This document shows, one piece after another, positions 17,809 through 25,534 of a stretch of 64,000 nucleotides of DNA. Below the pieces are notes generated by a model that made no database searches, was not told the origin of the DNA, and saw only the letters and a list, made by a program, of their open reading frames with translations. The stretch is from Bacillota bacterium (GTDB lineage: Bacteria > Bacillota > Sulfobacillia > JACIYH01), in the NCBI GenBank assembly GCA_040757085.1, contig JBFLXJ010000027.1, positions 1 to 64,000 on the forward strand, written 5' to 3'. Made by a program: the position numbers and the translations under genes. Within the stretch, counting starts at the first letter, position 1; every line of letters starts with the position of its first letter.

Positions 17809-18513
17809 CTACATCTGGAGGCCCTGCAGCAGGGAGTTCATGGTCTGGATGGCCCGCTTTTCAATGCGGCTCACGTAAGATCGCGAGATGCCCATCTGCC
17901 GGGCGATGTCCCTCTGCGTCTGTTTGATCCCGTCCCTGAGACCGTACCTTCTCTCCAGAACCTCCCTTTCCTTGCGGGGCAGCGCTTCCAGCCACTCGCG
18001 GACCCGGCAGCGCTGCCAGAGAGAATCCACCAGGTCGGGGACGGCCTCTTCCTCGCTGGTCAGCACCTCCATGAGGGTGACCTCGTTGCCCTCGCGGTCG
18101 ACCCCGATGGGGTCGTGCAGCGACACCTCCTTCCTGGCCTTCTTGCGGCTGCGCAGGTGCATCAGGATCTCGTTCTCCACGCACTTGGCCGCATAGGTGG
18201 CCAGCTTCGTTCCCCGCGCGGGGTCGTAGGTATCGATGGCCTTCATCAGCCCCAGGTTCCCCACGGAAATCAGGTCCTCCACGTCTTCCCGAGTGCTCTC
18301 AAACTTCTTAACTATATGGGCCACGAGGCGCAGGTTGTGCTCGATGAGCTTGTCGCGGGCTGCCCTGTCCCCGCGCCGCGACGCCTCCACGTACCTGGCC
18401 TCTTCCTGGGGGCTGAGGGGCCGGGGGAAGGACCCGCTCCCCAGATATCCTCCCCACAGCCCCATATAACGCAAAATGGCGGCAAGAAGACCCGCCAGTA
18501 CGCCAGCGTCCAT
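17809..18513 (-). CDS. sigK: Sporulation sigma factor SigK
   Basis: About 234 residues. A hydrophobic N-terminal stretch (GVLAGLLAAILRYMGLWGG) matches the pro-sequence of pro-sigma-K, which is removed before activation. The core is highly conserved: LIEHNLRLVAHIVKKFESTREDVEDLISVGNLGLMKAI, GTKLATYAAKCVENEILMHLR, VSLHDPIGVDREGNEV, and the region 4 helix-turn-helix QTQRDIARQMGISRSYVSRIEKRA. The gene is continuous, with no skin-like insertion. ATG 18513 has a GGGGGTG site; a longer frame to 18546 lacks one. It directs late mother-cell gene expression and shows the organism can probably form spores. Confidence 0.93.
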   Translation of the reverse strand: MDAGVLAGLLAAILRYMGLWGGYLGSGSFPRPLSPQEEARYVEASRRGDRAARDKLIEHNLRLVAHIVKKFESTREDVEDLISVGNLGLMKAIDTYDPARGTKLATYAAKCVENEILMHLRSRKKARKEVSLHDPIGVDREGNEVTLMEVLTSEEEAVPDLVDSLWQRCRVREWLEALPRKEREVLERRYGLRDGIKQTQRDIARQMGISRSYVSRIEKRAIQTMNSLLQGLQM

Positions 18514-18572
18514 GAGCGCACCCCCAACCACAGCGTCATAGTCCATTCATATGCTGCCGGGGGGGAAAAGCG

Positions 18573-18821
18573 CTACTCGCTCTGCGGACCGCTAAGGGTC
18601 TTGATCACCCCCGCCTCCATCACCACCGTGGGCACGCCCCAGATCCGTCGGGGGAGAAACCGTCGTGCCCTTACCGGGGGATTAGCATCGACTATGACCA
18701 CCAGGCAATCTTCACCCCCGGCGTCCTTGCCCACCCCGACCCCTACCACTTCGGGACGGGAGAGCAAGCTGCGGCGATGGCGCCTTACCAGGGCAGCACA
18801 CCTGGAACCCCGCCCGGACAT
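18573..18821 (-). CDS. Small protein with a PEVVGVGVG-type domain
   Basis: 82 residues. The pattern LLSRPEVVGVGVGK, then a short strand, a basic P-x-R segment and IWGVPTVVMEAGVI resembles the small N-terminal module found ahead of some trypsin-like proteases and as a stand-alone protein in Firmicutes. No catalytic residues are present, so I give no function. The ATG at 18821 is preceded by AGGAGCGGGAG. It lies 60 bases upstream of sigK on the same strand and could share its transcript. Confidence 0.6.
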   Translation of the reverse strand: MSGRGSRCAALVRRHRRSLLSRPEVVGVGVGKDAGGEDCLVVIVDANPPVRARRFLPRRIWGVPTVVMEAGVIKTLSGPQSE

Positions 18822-18930
18822 AGTCGCTCCCGCTCCTCTTCTTCACTATCATAATACGCCGCTGGCCTGCCATCTGCCAGTCCGCCGGAAGAAATGTGAC
18901 CACCCGCACGGGCCGGGGAGCCGACCAAAA

Positions 18931-18964
18931 TCGACAGTATTCGTGCCCCGGCCCCCCCTATAAT
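18931..18964 (+). promoter_or_regulatory. Possible promoter of the AbrB-like gene
   Basis: TATAAT lies at 18959-18964, 42 bases before the GTG start. The only -35 match is TCGACA at 18931-18936, giving a 22-base spacer, longer than normal. The -10 is good and the -35 weak. Confidence 0.4.
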
Positions 18965-19005
18965 CAGGGACGTAGCCCGAGCTACAGGAAAGGGGGAGGC
19001 ACCCG

Positions 19006-19212
19006 GTGAGCAAACCAGCACAGGAAATGCCGGGAAAGTTCCTAGGAAAGGTCACTGTGGAAGCAGGTGGTCTGTTGCCGCTCACCCCGCAGGTGCTCCA
19101 CCTTCTTGATATAAAGAGTGGAGACTACGTGTACCTGAAGGCAGACAGCAACTGCCTGGAGTTGCACAAGGTCTGCCTCAAGACCGCCCCCCTGGAGCAC
19201 CGCCTCGCATAG
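19006..19212 (+). CDS. AbrB/SpoVT-like swapped-hairpin DNA-binding protein
   Basis: 68 residues. FLGKVTVEAGGLLPLTPQVLHLLDIKSGDYVYLKADSNCLELHKV follows the AbrB-fold pattern (a G-K/R-V-T-V strand, a P at the turn, then L-G/D-I-K-x-G-D). These are dimeric transition-state or antitoxin-like regulators; which is unclear. No toxin gene neighbours it. GTG 19006 has an AAAGGGGGAGG site. A 7-bp hairpin (19250-19270) without a T tail lies downstream. Confidence 0.7.
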   Translation: MSKPAQEMPGKFLGKVTVEAGGLLPLTPQVLHLLDIKSGDYVYLKADSNCLELHKVCLKTAPLEHRLA

Positions 19213-19425
19213 ACGGCCCGCGAGATGCCACGTAAAGCCACCAGAGCCAGGGCGGCGGCGAATGCCGCCCCGGCCGACACCTTTCTGGCCCATGCCAGCC
19301 CGTGCACACTCGCCCACGACCATAACCCAGCCCAGCCAGCGTTGCAGGCCAGGGTTCCTGCTGCTACCACCCGGCAGACGCCCACACCCCTGGCCACCCC
19401 GCCACTGTGCTTGTGCCCGCAGGCC

Positions 19426-19456
19426 ACGAAAACAGCGGCTCCCACCCGGAGCCGCT
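19426..19456 (-). terminator. Terminator of the DUF1292 gene
   Basis: On the minus strand a 9-bp stem (arms 19448-19456 and 19434-19442, 5-base loop) is followed by GTTTTCGT. It lies 25 bases after the DUF1292 stop. The remaining stretch to 19213 holds no gene I can support. Confidence 0.8.
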
Positions 19457-19480
19457 TGCCGCCTGGCCTAGACAGAACGG

Positions 19481-19885
19481 CTACTTCCCTTTGCGCTCTT
19501 CCTCCTCTTCGTCCTCTTCGTCCTCTTCCTCTTCGTAATCTTCGTCCGGATCCTCGTCTTCTTCCTCCAAGTCTTCGTCGTCGAAGTCCTCGTCCTCTTC
19601 GAAATCGTCTTCTTCCTCTACCAGGGCCTCCCAGGCCTCAGCCACCTTTTCCCATTCGTCGTCGTCTTCGATATCCACCAGCACGTCCTCACCGTTTTCG
19701 TCTGTATCGATGCGCAGGATGACGGCGTCACCCTCGGCCTCTTCATCCTCGGCCTCCTCGCCCATGGGCAGGAGAATAGCGTAATCCTTCCCTTCGACCT
19801 CAATGACGTCCACGATGGCGAACTCGTGCTCCTTGCCGTCTTCATCGGTAAGGACTACCGTGTCCATCTCTTCATCCTTCGGCAC
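19481..19885 (-). CDS. DUF1292 family protein (YrzB-like) with long acidic tail
   Basis: 134 residues. Residues 5-75 carry the DUF1292 pattern: DTVVLTDEDGKEHEFAIVDVIEVEGKDYAILLP, then VILRIDTDENGEDVLVDIEDDDEWEKVAEAW. The last 45 residues are almost entirely Asp and Glu, an extreme version of the acidic tails seen in this family. The function is unknown. In many Firmicutes it lies by ruvX and mltG; here mltG is 3 kb away and ruvX 38 kb away. A GTG start is preceded by GAGGTGATG. It has its own strong promoter and terminator, so it is monocistronic. Confidence 0.85.
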   Translation of the reverse strand: MPKDEEMDTVVLTDEDGKEHEFAIVDVIEVEGKDYAILLPMGEEAEDEEAEGDAVILRIDTDENGEDVLVDIEDDDEWEKVAEAWEALVEEEDDFEEDEDFDDEDLEEEDEDPDEDYEEEEDEEDEEEEERKGK

Positions 19886-19917
19886 GGGGCATCACCTCGC
19901 TCCCCCAAGATGTGCTC

Positions 19918-19946
19918 ATTTTACCTGAGCGCAGGAAGGCTGTCAA
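19918..19946 (-). promoter_or_regulatory. Sigma-A promoter of the DUF1292 gene
   Basis: Minus-strand TTGACA (19941-19946), a 17-base spacer and TAAAAT (19918-19923): near-consensus. The predicted start is about 26 bases before the GTG codon. The rest of the 19.95-20.09 kb gap shows no gene. Confidence 0.85.
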
Positions 19947-20095
19947 CGTGGCCCAGCCTCGGCCACCTCGCTATAAGGGTGCCCTGCGCGGGGCCTTTTA
20001 ACCACCAGCTGCCCTGACCCAACTGCCGGGGCAGGCAGGGCGCACCGGCTGACCCCGCACCCGGCCGGCCAGGATCGCCCCGTCATCCCAACCGG

Positions 20096-20121
20096 CTGAC
20101 GCCGCCTTAGGGCGGCGTCAG
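20096..20121 (-). terminator. Strong hairpin over the stop codon of the FBP aldolase/phosphatase gene
   Basis: An 11-bp perfect stem (20096-20106 with 20111-20121, 4-base loop) overlaps the stop codon at 20118. No T-run follows on either strand, so it may stabilise the 3' end or act with Rho rather than be a classical terminator. Confidence 0.45.
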
Positions 20122-21212
20122 TCCGCGGGAACGAAGCGGCCTGCCAGACGCTTCATCACCTGGGGCATGGTGGTGTACTCCATCTCCTCCAGGTGCAGCC
20201 GATGGGGCTCAAATGGCCCGTGCCGCCGCATGTAGTCGGCGATCTCGAGTGCCTGCTGCCGCGCCCGGTCAAACGCAGGATCGGCAAAGAGATCCTGGGG
20301 ACCCACCAGCCGCCCCTCCGCGATCTGGAACCCCAGGGCAACCACCCGGGGCGGTCCGTCGAAGCGGGTGGGCGTGGCCTGCGCAACGCCGCAGGGCATG
20401 AGCGGGCCTACGTGCGATCCCCGCATCCATCCCGCCACCAGGTGCGGGCTGGCGAACGGTTCCAGGACCTCCCCCAGGGCTGGCATGCCGCTCTGGCAAC
20501 GCACTATGCACACGGGATCATCTTTGCCCACGTACCGACCGGCCATCAGGCTGAGGCGCTGGGTGCTCACGGCAGCAGCAACCTCGCCCAACTCCTTGCT
20601 GAATATGTGCTTGATGCAGAAACGCGACGGCGCCCCGATGAACACCAGGAGGTCGTACATTTCCTCGGGGAGGTCAAAGGTGACGACTGCCTTTTCCCGC
20701 ACGTCCATCACTTCGAACCGAAAGCCTGCATGCATCTTGGGGTCGATGACCAGGCCGCTCGTATTGAAGGGATCCGCAAATATGCGGTAAAGGGGCAGGT
20801 TGAATGCTCCCGGTTCGGTCTTGTCAGCCAAAAATACCACGACCGGCTCCGACGGCCGTTCCGCAATCTCCATTTCCGCCACGCCCGGCCCCATACCCCG
20901 CACATTGCCCGAAAAAGCGTCGCTGAGGAGGTCCTGACCCGCCCCGTACAGCTTGAGGTCCTTTGCCACCTTGGTGCAGGCCAAGAAGGTGCTCCACGCC
21001 AACTCGTGGACGGCCGGGTGGTCGACTCCGTGCCGGTGGCTCATGATCAGGGCCAGGTCGTCGCCCACCGAAGACACCCGGAAGTCCACCAGCAGGGAAC
21101 CGGCTGCTTCCAGGCATTCCCTGGCCCGCTCCTTTAGCGCCCCGTGCACTGAGGAATGTCCCACAAATCCGCCCACGTCTGCCTTAATCACACTCAGCGT
21201 TATCATCTCCAT
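20118..21212 (-). CDS. fbp: Bifunctional fructose-1,6-bisphosphate aldolase/phosphatase (archaeal type)
   Basis: 364 residues, the normal length for class V FBPase (FBPA/P). Motifs: ITLSVIKADVGGFVGHSSVH at the N-terminus (His at the substrate/metal site), VGDDLALIMSH, ADKTEPGAFNLPLYRIFADPFNTSGLVIDPKMHAGFRFEV, MYDLLVFIGAP and SHVGPLMP. The enzyme makes fructose 6-phosphate from triose phosphates in gluconeogenesis; the family is common in archaea and deep-branching or thermophilic bacteria. ATG 21212 has an AGGGGGAG site. It lies 14 bases after the rhomboid gene and is probably co-transcribed. Confidence 0.94.
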   Translation of the reverse strand: MEMITLSVIKADVGGFVGHSSVHGALKERARECLEAAGSLLVDFRVSSVGDDLALIMSHRHGVDHPAVHELAWSTFLACTKVAKDLKLYGAGQDLLSDAFSGNVRGMGPGVAEMEIAERPSEPVVVFLADKTEPGAFNLPLYRIFADPFNTSGLVIDPKMHAGFRFEVMDVREKAVVTFDLPEEMYDLLVFIGAPSRFCIKHIFSKELGEVAAAVSTQRLSLMAGRYVGKDDPVCIVRCQSGMPALGEVLEPFASPHLVAGWMRGSHVGPLMPCGVAQATPTRFDGPPRVVALGFQIAEGRLVGPQDLFADPAFDRARQQALEIADYMRRHGPFEPHRLHLEEMEYTTMPQVMKRLAGRFVPAD

Positions 21213-21226
21213 GGTCTCCCCCTCCC

Positions 21227-21910
21227 CTAGTCGTACAACCTGCGCCTGTCGCCCGCGAAGAACCCCACCAGGACCAACCCGCTCAGGAATCCCCCTATGT
21301 GGGCCCACCAGGCCACCTGCTGAGCACTGGGGACCCCCAGGGCCGCCACCCCGTTGGCCAGTTGCAGCAGGAACCAGCCGAACAGGAACAGGACGGCGGG
21401 CACCTGCACCACCGTGAGGAAAATCCCCAGGGGAACCAGGGTGGCCACCCGCGCACTGGGAAAGCTCACCAGGTACGCCCCCAGCACCCCGGCAATGGCC
21501 CCGCTGGCCCCGATGGCGGGCACACGAGAAGTCGGATCGGCCAGGATATGGGCAGCATTCCCGATCGCCCCCGCCAGGAGATAGAAAAGGAGAAAGCGCC
21601 CGTGCCCCATCCTGTCCTCCACGTTGTCCCCGAAGATCCACAGGTACAGCATGTTGGACAGAAGGTGCATCCATCCACCGTGCAGGAAGATGGACGTCAC
21701 GAGAGGTATGATCAGCACCCACCCGTACGCAAACAGGCGCTCAAGGGGCAAATAACGGGCCGGCACCACCCCCAGCGTGTGGACCACCAGCCACAGCTCC
21801 CGCGGTCCCAGGGTGACCTCATACAGGAACACGAGTACACTGACCGCCACCAGAAGCCGGGTGACCACGGGGTAACGGCGGGACGGTATGTCGTCGTGCA
21901 GGGGAATCAA
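21227..21910 (-). CDS. Rhomboid-family intramembrane serine protease
   Basis: 227 residues with six or seven membrane segments. The catalytic Ser is in GASGAIAGVLGAYL (about Ser136) and the His in WAHIGGFLSG (about His204). The LHGGWMHLLSNMLYLWIFGDNVED stretch is the conserved rhomboid loop and helix. The TTG start at 21910 is preceded by TAGGAGG. Substrate unknown. First gene of a two-gene unit with fbp, divergent from the M28-like gene. Confidence 0.92.
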   Translation of the reverse strand: MIPLHDDIPSRRYPVVTRLLVAVSVLVFLYEVTLGPRELWLVVHTLGVVPARYLPLERLFAYGWVLIIPLVTSIFLHGGWMHLLSNMLYLWIFGDNVEDRMGHGRFLLFYLLAGAIGNAAHILADPTSRVPAIGASGAIAGVLGAYLVSFPSARVATLVPLGIFLTVVQVPAVLFLFGWFLLQLANGVAALGVPSAQQVAWWAHIGGFLSGLVLVGFFAGDRRRLYD

Positions 21911-22041
21911 GAGGCGGGCCTCCTAGCGGGCAAGCAAAAGTCGCTCCAGGCTATTTCTCGGCTAACTGCAGGATTTCCTCCCCTGGCGGCGGAAATACGG
22001 TAGGTATGCCGGAGCCCCCGGCGCAGAAAGGAGAACCGGTC

Positions 22042-24084
22042 ATGTTCCGCAACGTCCTCAAACTTCTGAGCCAGGAGGTGTCCGGAGCACGCGCGCTGGA
22101 CACAGTGGCCGAAATCATCAGACATCATCGCATCCAGGCCAGTCCCGGTTTCCGGCAGGCCGCCCGGGCGATCACACCGCACCTTGAGCGGGCCGGGCTG
22201 GAGGTGGAACTCCATTCCTTTCCCGCCGACGGCCAGCACCGTTACTGGTCCTACTGCCCTGGACCGGAGTGGGAGTGCACCGATGCTGAACTCACCCTCC
22301 TGGCCCCCGTCCGGCGCCACCTGGCCAGGTGGGACGAGCAGAAGCTGTCGCTCATCCAGCGCAGCGCACCCACTCCTCCCGAAGGGGTAGACTGCCGGCT
22401 GGTCCTGGTGGAAAACGCCGATGACCCCGCTTCCTATCGAGACCTGGACCTGGGGGGCAGGGCGGTTATGGCCAGCGGTGACCTTGAGATCATCCGCCGC
22501 CTGGCCGTGGACCGGGGAGCGGTGGGCCTGGTCACCGACGGCATGCGCGAGTTTCCTCCCGTGCGCAGGCGCTGGGACCTGGCCGACGCCCTCCAGTACA
22601 CTTCATTCTGGTGGGCACCGGGCGAACAACCCATTTGGGGATTCGTCCTTTCTCCCCGCGCCGGTGACGAGATCAGGAAGATGCTGAAGGACGCCGGCCC
22701 GGAGGGCCTCCCCATCCACGTCCGGGTCAGCAGCCGCTTTTACGCGGGTAGCGTGGACGTGCTCTCCGCCTTCCTCCCCGGCATCTCCCCGGAGGAAGTG
22801 CTGGTGGTCGCCCACCTGTGCCACCCCCAGCCCTCCGCCAACGACAATGCCTCCGGGTCGGCCGCTGCGGTGGAAGCGCTGGTCAGCCTGGCCACCCTGA
22901 TAAGGCAAGGGCTACTGAGCCGCCCCCGGCGCGGGATCCGCCTGCTGCTCGTTCCCGAAATCAATGGCACCACCTGTTATCTGGCCCGCAACCCGGAAGT
23001 CCTCCGGCGAGCGGTGGCAGCCGTCAACCTGGACATGGTGGGAGAACGCCAGGACCTGTGCGGCAGCGTGCTCCAGGCGGAGGCGGGACCTCTGGCTACG
23101 CCCTCGTTCGGCTCCGACCTGCTGGCCCTCATCATGGCGGAAGCCCTGGCGGAAGGCACCAACTGGGCAGGTACGGCCCAACTCCCCGTCCTGCGGTGGA
23201 CGGAGACCCCCTTCTCCGGGGGATCGGACCACTACCTGCTTGCCGACCCCACAGTGGGGATCCCCTGTCCCATGATCATCCAGTGGCCGGACAAGTTTTA
23301 CCATACCAGCGCCGACACCCTGGACAAAGTAGACCCGGAGGCACTCCGGCGCGTGGCTGCAGCCACAGCCACCTACGCCTTCTTCCTCGCCGACGCCCAC
23401 CTCCCCCGGGTGGCCTGGCTGGCAGGTGAGATGACGGCTCGCTTTGCCTCCAGCCTGCACCGGGCAGTAAACGCAGCCCTGGGAGAGGCTCCGGAGACCC
23501 GGGGTGAACCGGCTCTCAGCACTGTCTGGCAGCGGGTGGAGGAAACCGTCAGATTCAGACTGCAACGGCGGCTGGCCGACCTGACCTCCCTGCAAAGGCT
23601 GCTCGCCCCCGACGAACAAGAATCCTTCCGGACCATAATGGGCTCCCTGGAAGAGGAGTGCAGGCAGGTAGCCGACCGGGAGCTCCGCCGCATCCACGCG
23701 GTTCTGCAGGCTGCCCACCGGGGAACCCCGGATCGCCCCCCAGAAACATCCCCGTCTCCGGCCACCGACGAGGAACGAGAGGCGGCCCGGTTGATCCCGC
23801 GCCGCGTGCTGCCCGGTCCCGTCGACATCCGCGAAGTGCTCGCCGCCCTGCCCTGCACCGAAGCCCTCGACTTCCTGCTCTTCGGGCGGGAACACAAGAA
23901 GCACGCCCGCACCCTGGAGGCCCAGTTGCTCTACTGGAGTGACGGGCAGCGCACCCTGGCCGAGGTACAACGGCTGGTCGAGCTGGAGACGGGCATCCGT
24001 AATACCACCTACGCCCTGCGCTACCTCAAGCTCCTGGCCCGCGCCGGCTTCCTGGAACTGCTCCCGCTATCCACCCGGTCCTAG
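22042..24084 (+). CDS. DUF4910-type M28-like aminopeptidase with C-terminal winged-helix-like region
   Basis: 680 residues. The peptidase core shows the M28 zinc ligands in order: VVAHLCHPQPSANDNASGS (His, Asp), LLVPEINGTT (Glu), NLDMVGE (Asp) and FYHTSADT (His). The N-terminal third resembles a PA-like insert. After residue 430 a helical region and a segment near 610-670 (SDGQRTLAEVQRLVELETG...YLKLLARAGFLEL) look like a winged helix. DUF4910/Iap-like proteins are cytosolic peptidases of uncertain substrate. ATG 22042 has an AAAGGAG site. The stop overlaps that of mtnP. Confidence 0.8.
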   Translation: MFRNVLKLLSQEVSGARALDTVAEIIRHHRIQASPGFRQAARAITPHLERAGLEVELHSFPADGQHRYWSYCPGPEWECTDAELTLLAPVRRHLARWDEQKLSLIQRSAPTPPEGVDCRLVLVENADDPASYRDLDLGGRAVMASGDLEIIRRLAVDRGAVGLVTDGMREFPPVRRRWDLADALQYTSFWWAPGEQPIWGFVLSPRAGDEIRKMLKDAGPEGLPIHVRVSSRFYAGSVDVLSAFLPGISPEEVLVVAHLCHPQPSANDNASGSAAAVEALVSLATLIRQGLLSRPRRGIRLLLVPEINGTTCYLARNPEVLRRAVAAVNLDMVGERQDLCGSVLQAEAGPLATPSFGSDLLALIMAEALAEGTNWAGTAQLPVLRWTETPFSGGSDHYLLADPTVGIPCPMIIQWPDKFYHTSADTLDKVDPEALRRVAAATATYAFFLADAHLPRVAWLAGEMTARFASSLHRAVNAALGEAPETRGEPALSTVWQRVEETVRFRLQRRLADLTSLQRLLAPDEQESFRTIMGSLEEECRQVADRELRRIHAVLQAAHRGTPDRPPETSPSPATDEEREAARLIPRRVLPGPVDIREVLAALPCTEALDFLLFGREHKKHARTLEAQLLYWSDGQRTLAEVQRLVELETGIRNTTYALRYLKLLARAGFLELLPLSTRS

Positions 24085-24884
24085 GCATTCAGGCGGGCCT
24101 GGCGGGAGATTTCCGCACAGCGGCATCCCCTCTCAGGCGGAAGGTGAGTCACGATTTCCACCAGCAGGGTGCGCAGCCGCTCGTTGTTCTCCGAGAACAC
24201 CCGCAGGACTTCCTCATGGGTAACCGGCTTGATATCCGCCCGGCCTTCCAGCCCCACGTCGTAATCGGTGATGAGCGATATGTTCAGGTAGCACATGCCC
24301 AGTTCCCGGGCCAGTACCACTTCCGGGTACTGGGTCATGTTGATCACTTCCCATCCCATCTGGGAGAACCAGCGGCTCTCTGCCCGGGTGGAAAACCGGG
24401 GCCCCTGGATCACCACCACCGTCCCCCTGCGGTGGCCGGGCAGCCCGAGAGCCTGCATGCGCTCCCAGGCGACGTCGCGTAATTCGGGACAGTAGGGGTC
24501 AGCGGTAGAAATGTGGGCGACGACGGGGCCATCGAAAAAAGTGTCTTTGCGGCCTGCGGTGCGATCCACGAACTGGTCGCACAGTACAAAGTCACCGGGG
24601 TGGATGCCAGGCTGCAGGCTCCCCGCCGCACAGGGACCTATGATACGGGTGACCCCCAGCTCCTTCATTGCCCACAGGTTGGCACGATAATTGATGGAAT
24701 GAGGAGGGTACTGGTGGTGCTTTCCGTGGCGGGGGAGAAAAGCCACCTTCCTCCCCCCGATCTCGGCAAGGACAATGCGGTCGCTGGGTGCCCCGTAAGG
24801 GGTGTCCACCGTGATCTCCCGAATTCCCTCCAGGAACTGGTAGAAGCCGGAGCCGCCGAAGATGCCAATCTCTGCCTCTGCCAT
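24081..24884 (-). CDS. mtnP: S-methyl-5'-thioadenosine phosphorylase
   Basis: 267 residues of the PNP/MTAP family: FGGSGFYQFL (phosphate loop), RHGKHHQYPPHSINYRAN, IGPCAAGSL, GPRFSTRAES and NMTQYPEVVLARELGMCY; the Met-Thr in this last motif points to MTA rather than guanosine. It splits methylthioadenosine into adenine and methylthioribose 1-phosphate. ATG 24884 has a GGGAGGTG site. Last gene of ireB-exporter-ahcY-apt-mtnP, and it supplies the adenine used by apt next to it. Confidence 0.93.
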   Translation of the reverse strand: MAEAEIGIFGGSGFYQFLEGIREITVDTPYGAPSDRIVLAEIGGRKVAFLPRHGKHHQYPPHSINYRANLWAMKELGVTRIIGPCAAGSLQPGIHPGDFVLCDQFVDRTAGRKDTFFDGPVVAHISTADPYCPELRDVAWERMQALGLPGHRRGTVVVIQGPRFSTRAESRWFSQMGWEVINMTQYPEVVLARELGMCYLNISLITDYDVGLEGRADIKPVTHEEVLRVFSENNERLRTLLVEIVTHLPPERGCRCAEISRQARLNA

Positions 24885-24917
24885 GGCCACACCTCCCGAA
24901 GCGATGGGCGCGCCCCC

Positions 24918-25442
24918 TCAGTCGAATTTGATGAGGGAAAACACAGGATATCCCGCCAGCTTTTCCCGGCCGCGCAAGGGTACAAGCTCGATGAGGAAGC
25001 AGAACCCAACCACCTGGCCACCTTCCCTCTCCACGAGAGTGCGCACGGCGCTGGCCGTTCCCCCCGTGGCGAGGAGGTCGTCCACCACCAGCACGCGCTG
25101 GCCGCGCTCGACGGCATCCGCGTGCATCTCCACCGCTGCCGTCCCGTATTCGAGCTGGTACTCCTGGCGCTCCTTGGCCCAGGGGAGTTTGCCCGGTTTG
25201 CGCACGGGCACGAACCCCACGCCCAGCCGCTCGGCAACCGGGGCCCCCACGATGAAGCCCCGCGATTCCACGCCCGCCACCAGATCCACCGGCACGCCCC
25301 TCCAGTGGTCGGCCAGCAGATCCAGCGCGTACCTGAAAGCAGCCGGATCACGCAGGAGCGGCGTGATATCGCGAAACAGGATCCCCGGCACGGGGAAATC
25401 GGGGACGTTCCTGATCAGTGCCGCCAGCCGGTCTACATCCAT
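24918..25442 (-). CDS. apt: Adenine phosphoribosyltransferase
   Basis: 174 residues, family length. FRDITPLLRDP and VAGVESRGFIVGAPVAERL are typical of Apt; the PRPP-binding loop is VLVVDDLLATGGTASA. It converts adenine and PRPP to AMP. ATG 25442 has an AGGGAGGGAGAG site; a longer in-frame extension overlaps ahcY and lacks a ribosome site. Placed between ahcY and mtnP, it recovers the adenine that methylthioadenosine cleavage releases. Confidence 0.95.
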   Translation of the reverse strand: MDVDRLAALIRNVPDFPVPGILFRDITPLLRDPAAFRYALDLLADHWRGVPVDLVAGVESRGFIVGAPVAERLGVGFVPVRKPGKLPWAKERQEYQLEYGTAAVEMHADAVERGQRVLVVDDLLATGGTASAVRTLVEREGGQVVGFCFLIELVPLRGREKLAGYPVFSLIKFD

Positions 25443-25534
25443 CGTATCTCTCCCTCCCTGGCCCTTCGCGGCCAAAGATCTTTCTTTCCTCCGTTGCCCC
25501 TGCGGAAACTCCCTCCTGCGACGGCCATGCCGGC

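Noticed and set aside
19125-19445. Minus-strand frame with hydrophobic stretches between the AbrB-like and DUF1292 genes
   Set aside because: Its start lies inside the DUF1292 terminator, there is no ribosome site and it is antisense to the AbrB-like gene. It remains a faint possibility only.
19481-19620. Repetitive GAA/GAG/GAC tract
   Set aside because: It looks like a DNA repeat but encodes the acidic tail of the DUF1292 protein; no exact repeat unit was seen.
19975-20000. Hairpin with CTTTT tail reading rightwards
   Set aside because: The stem is only four base pairs and no plus-strand gene lies upstream to be terminated.
21213-21722. N-terminal extension of the FBP aldolase/phosphatase frame
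   Set aside because: It runs through the rhomboid gene in another frame; family alignment and the ribosome site put the start at 21212.
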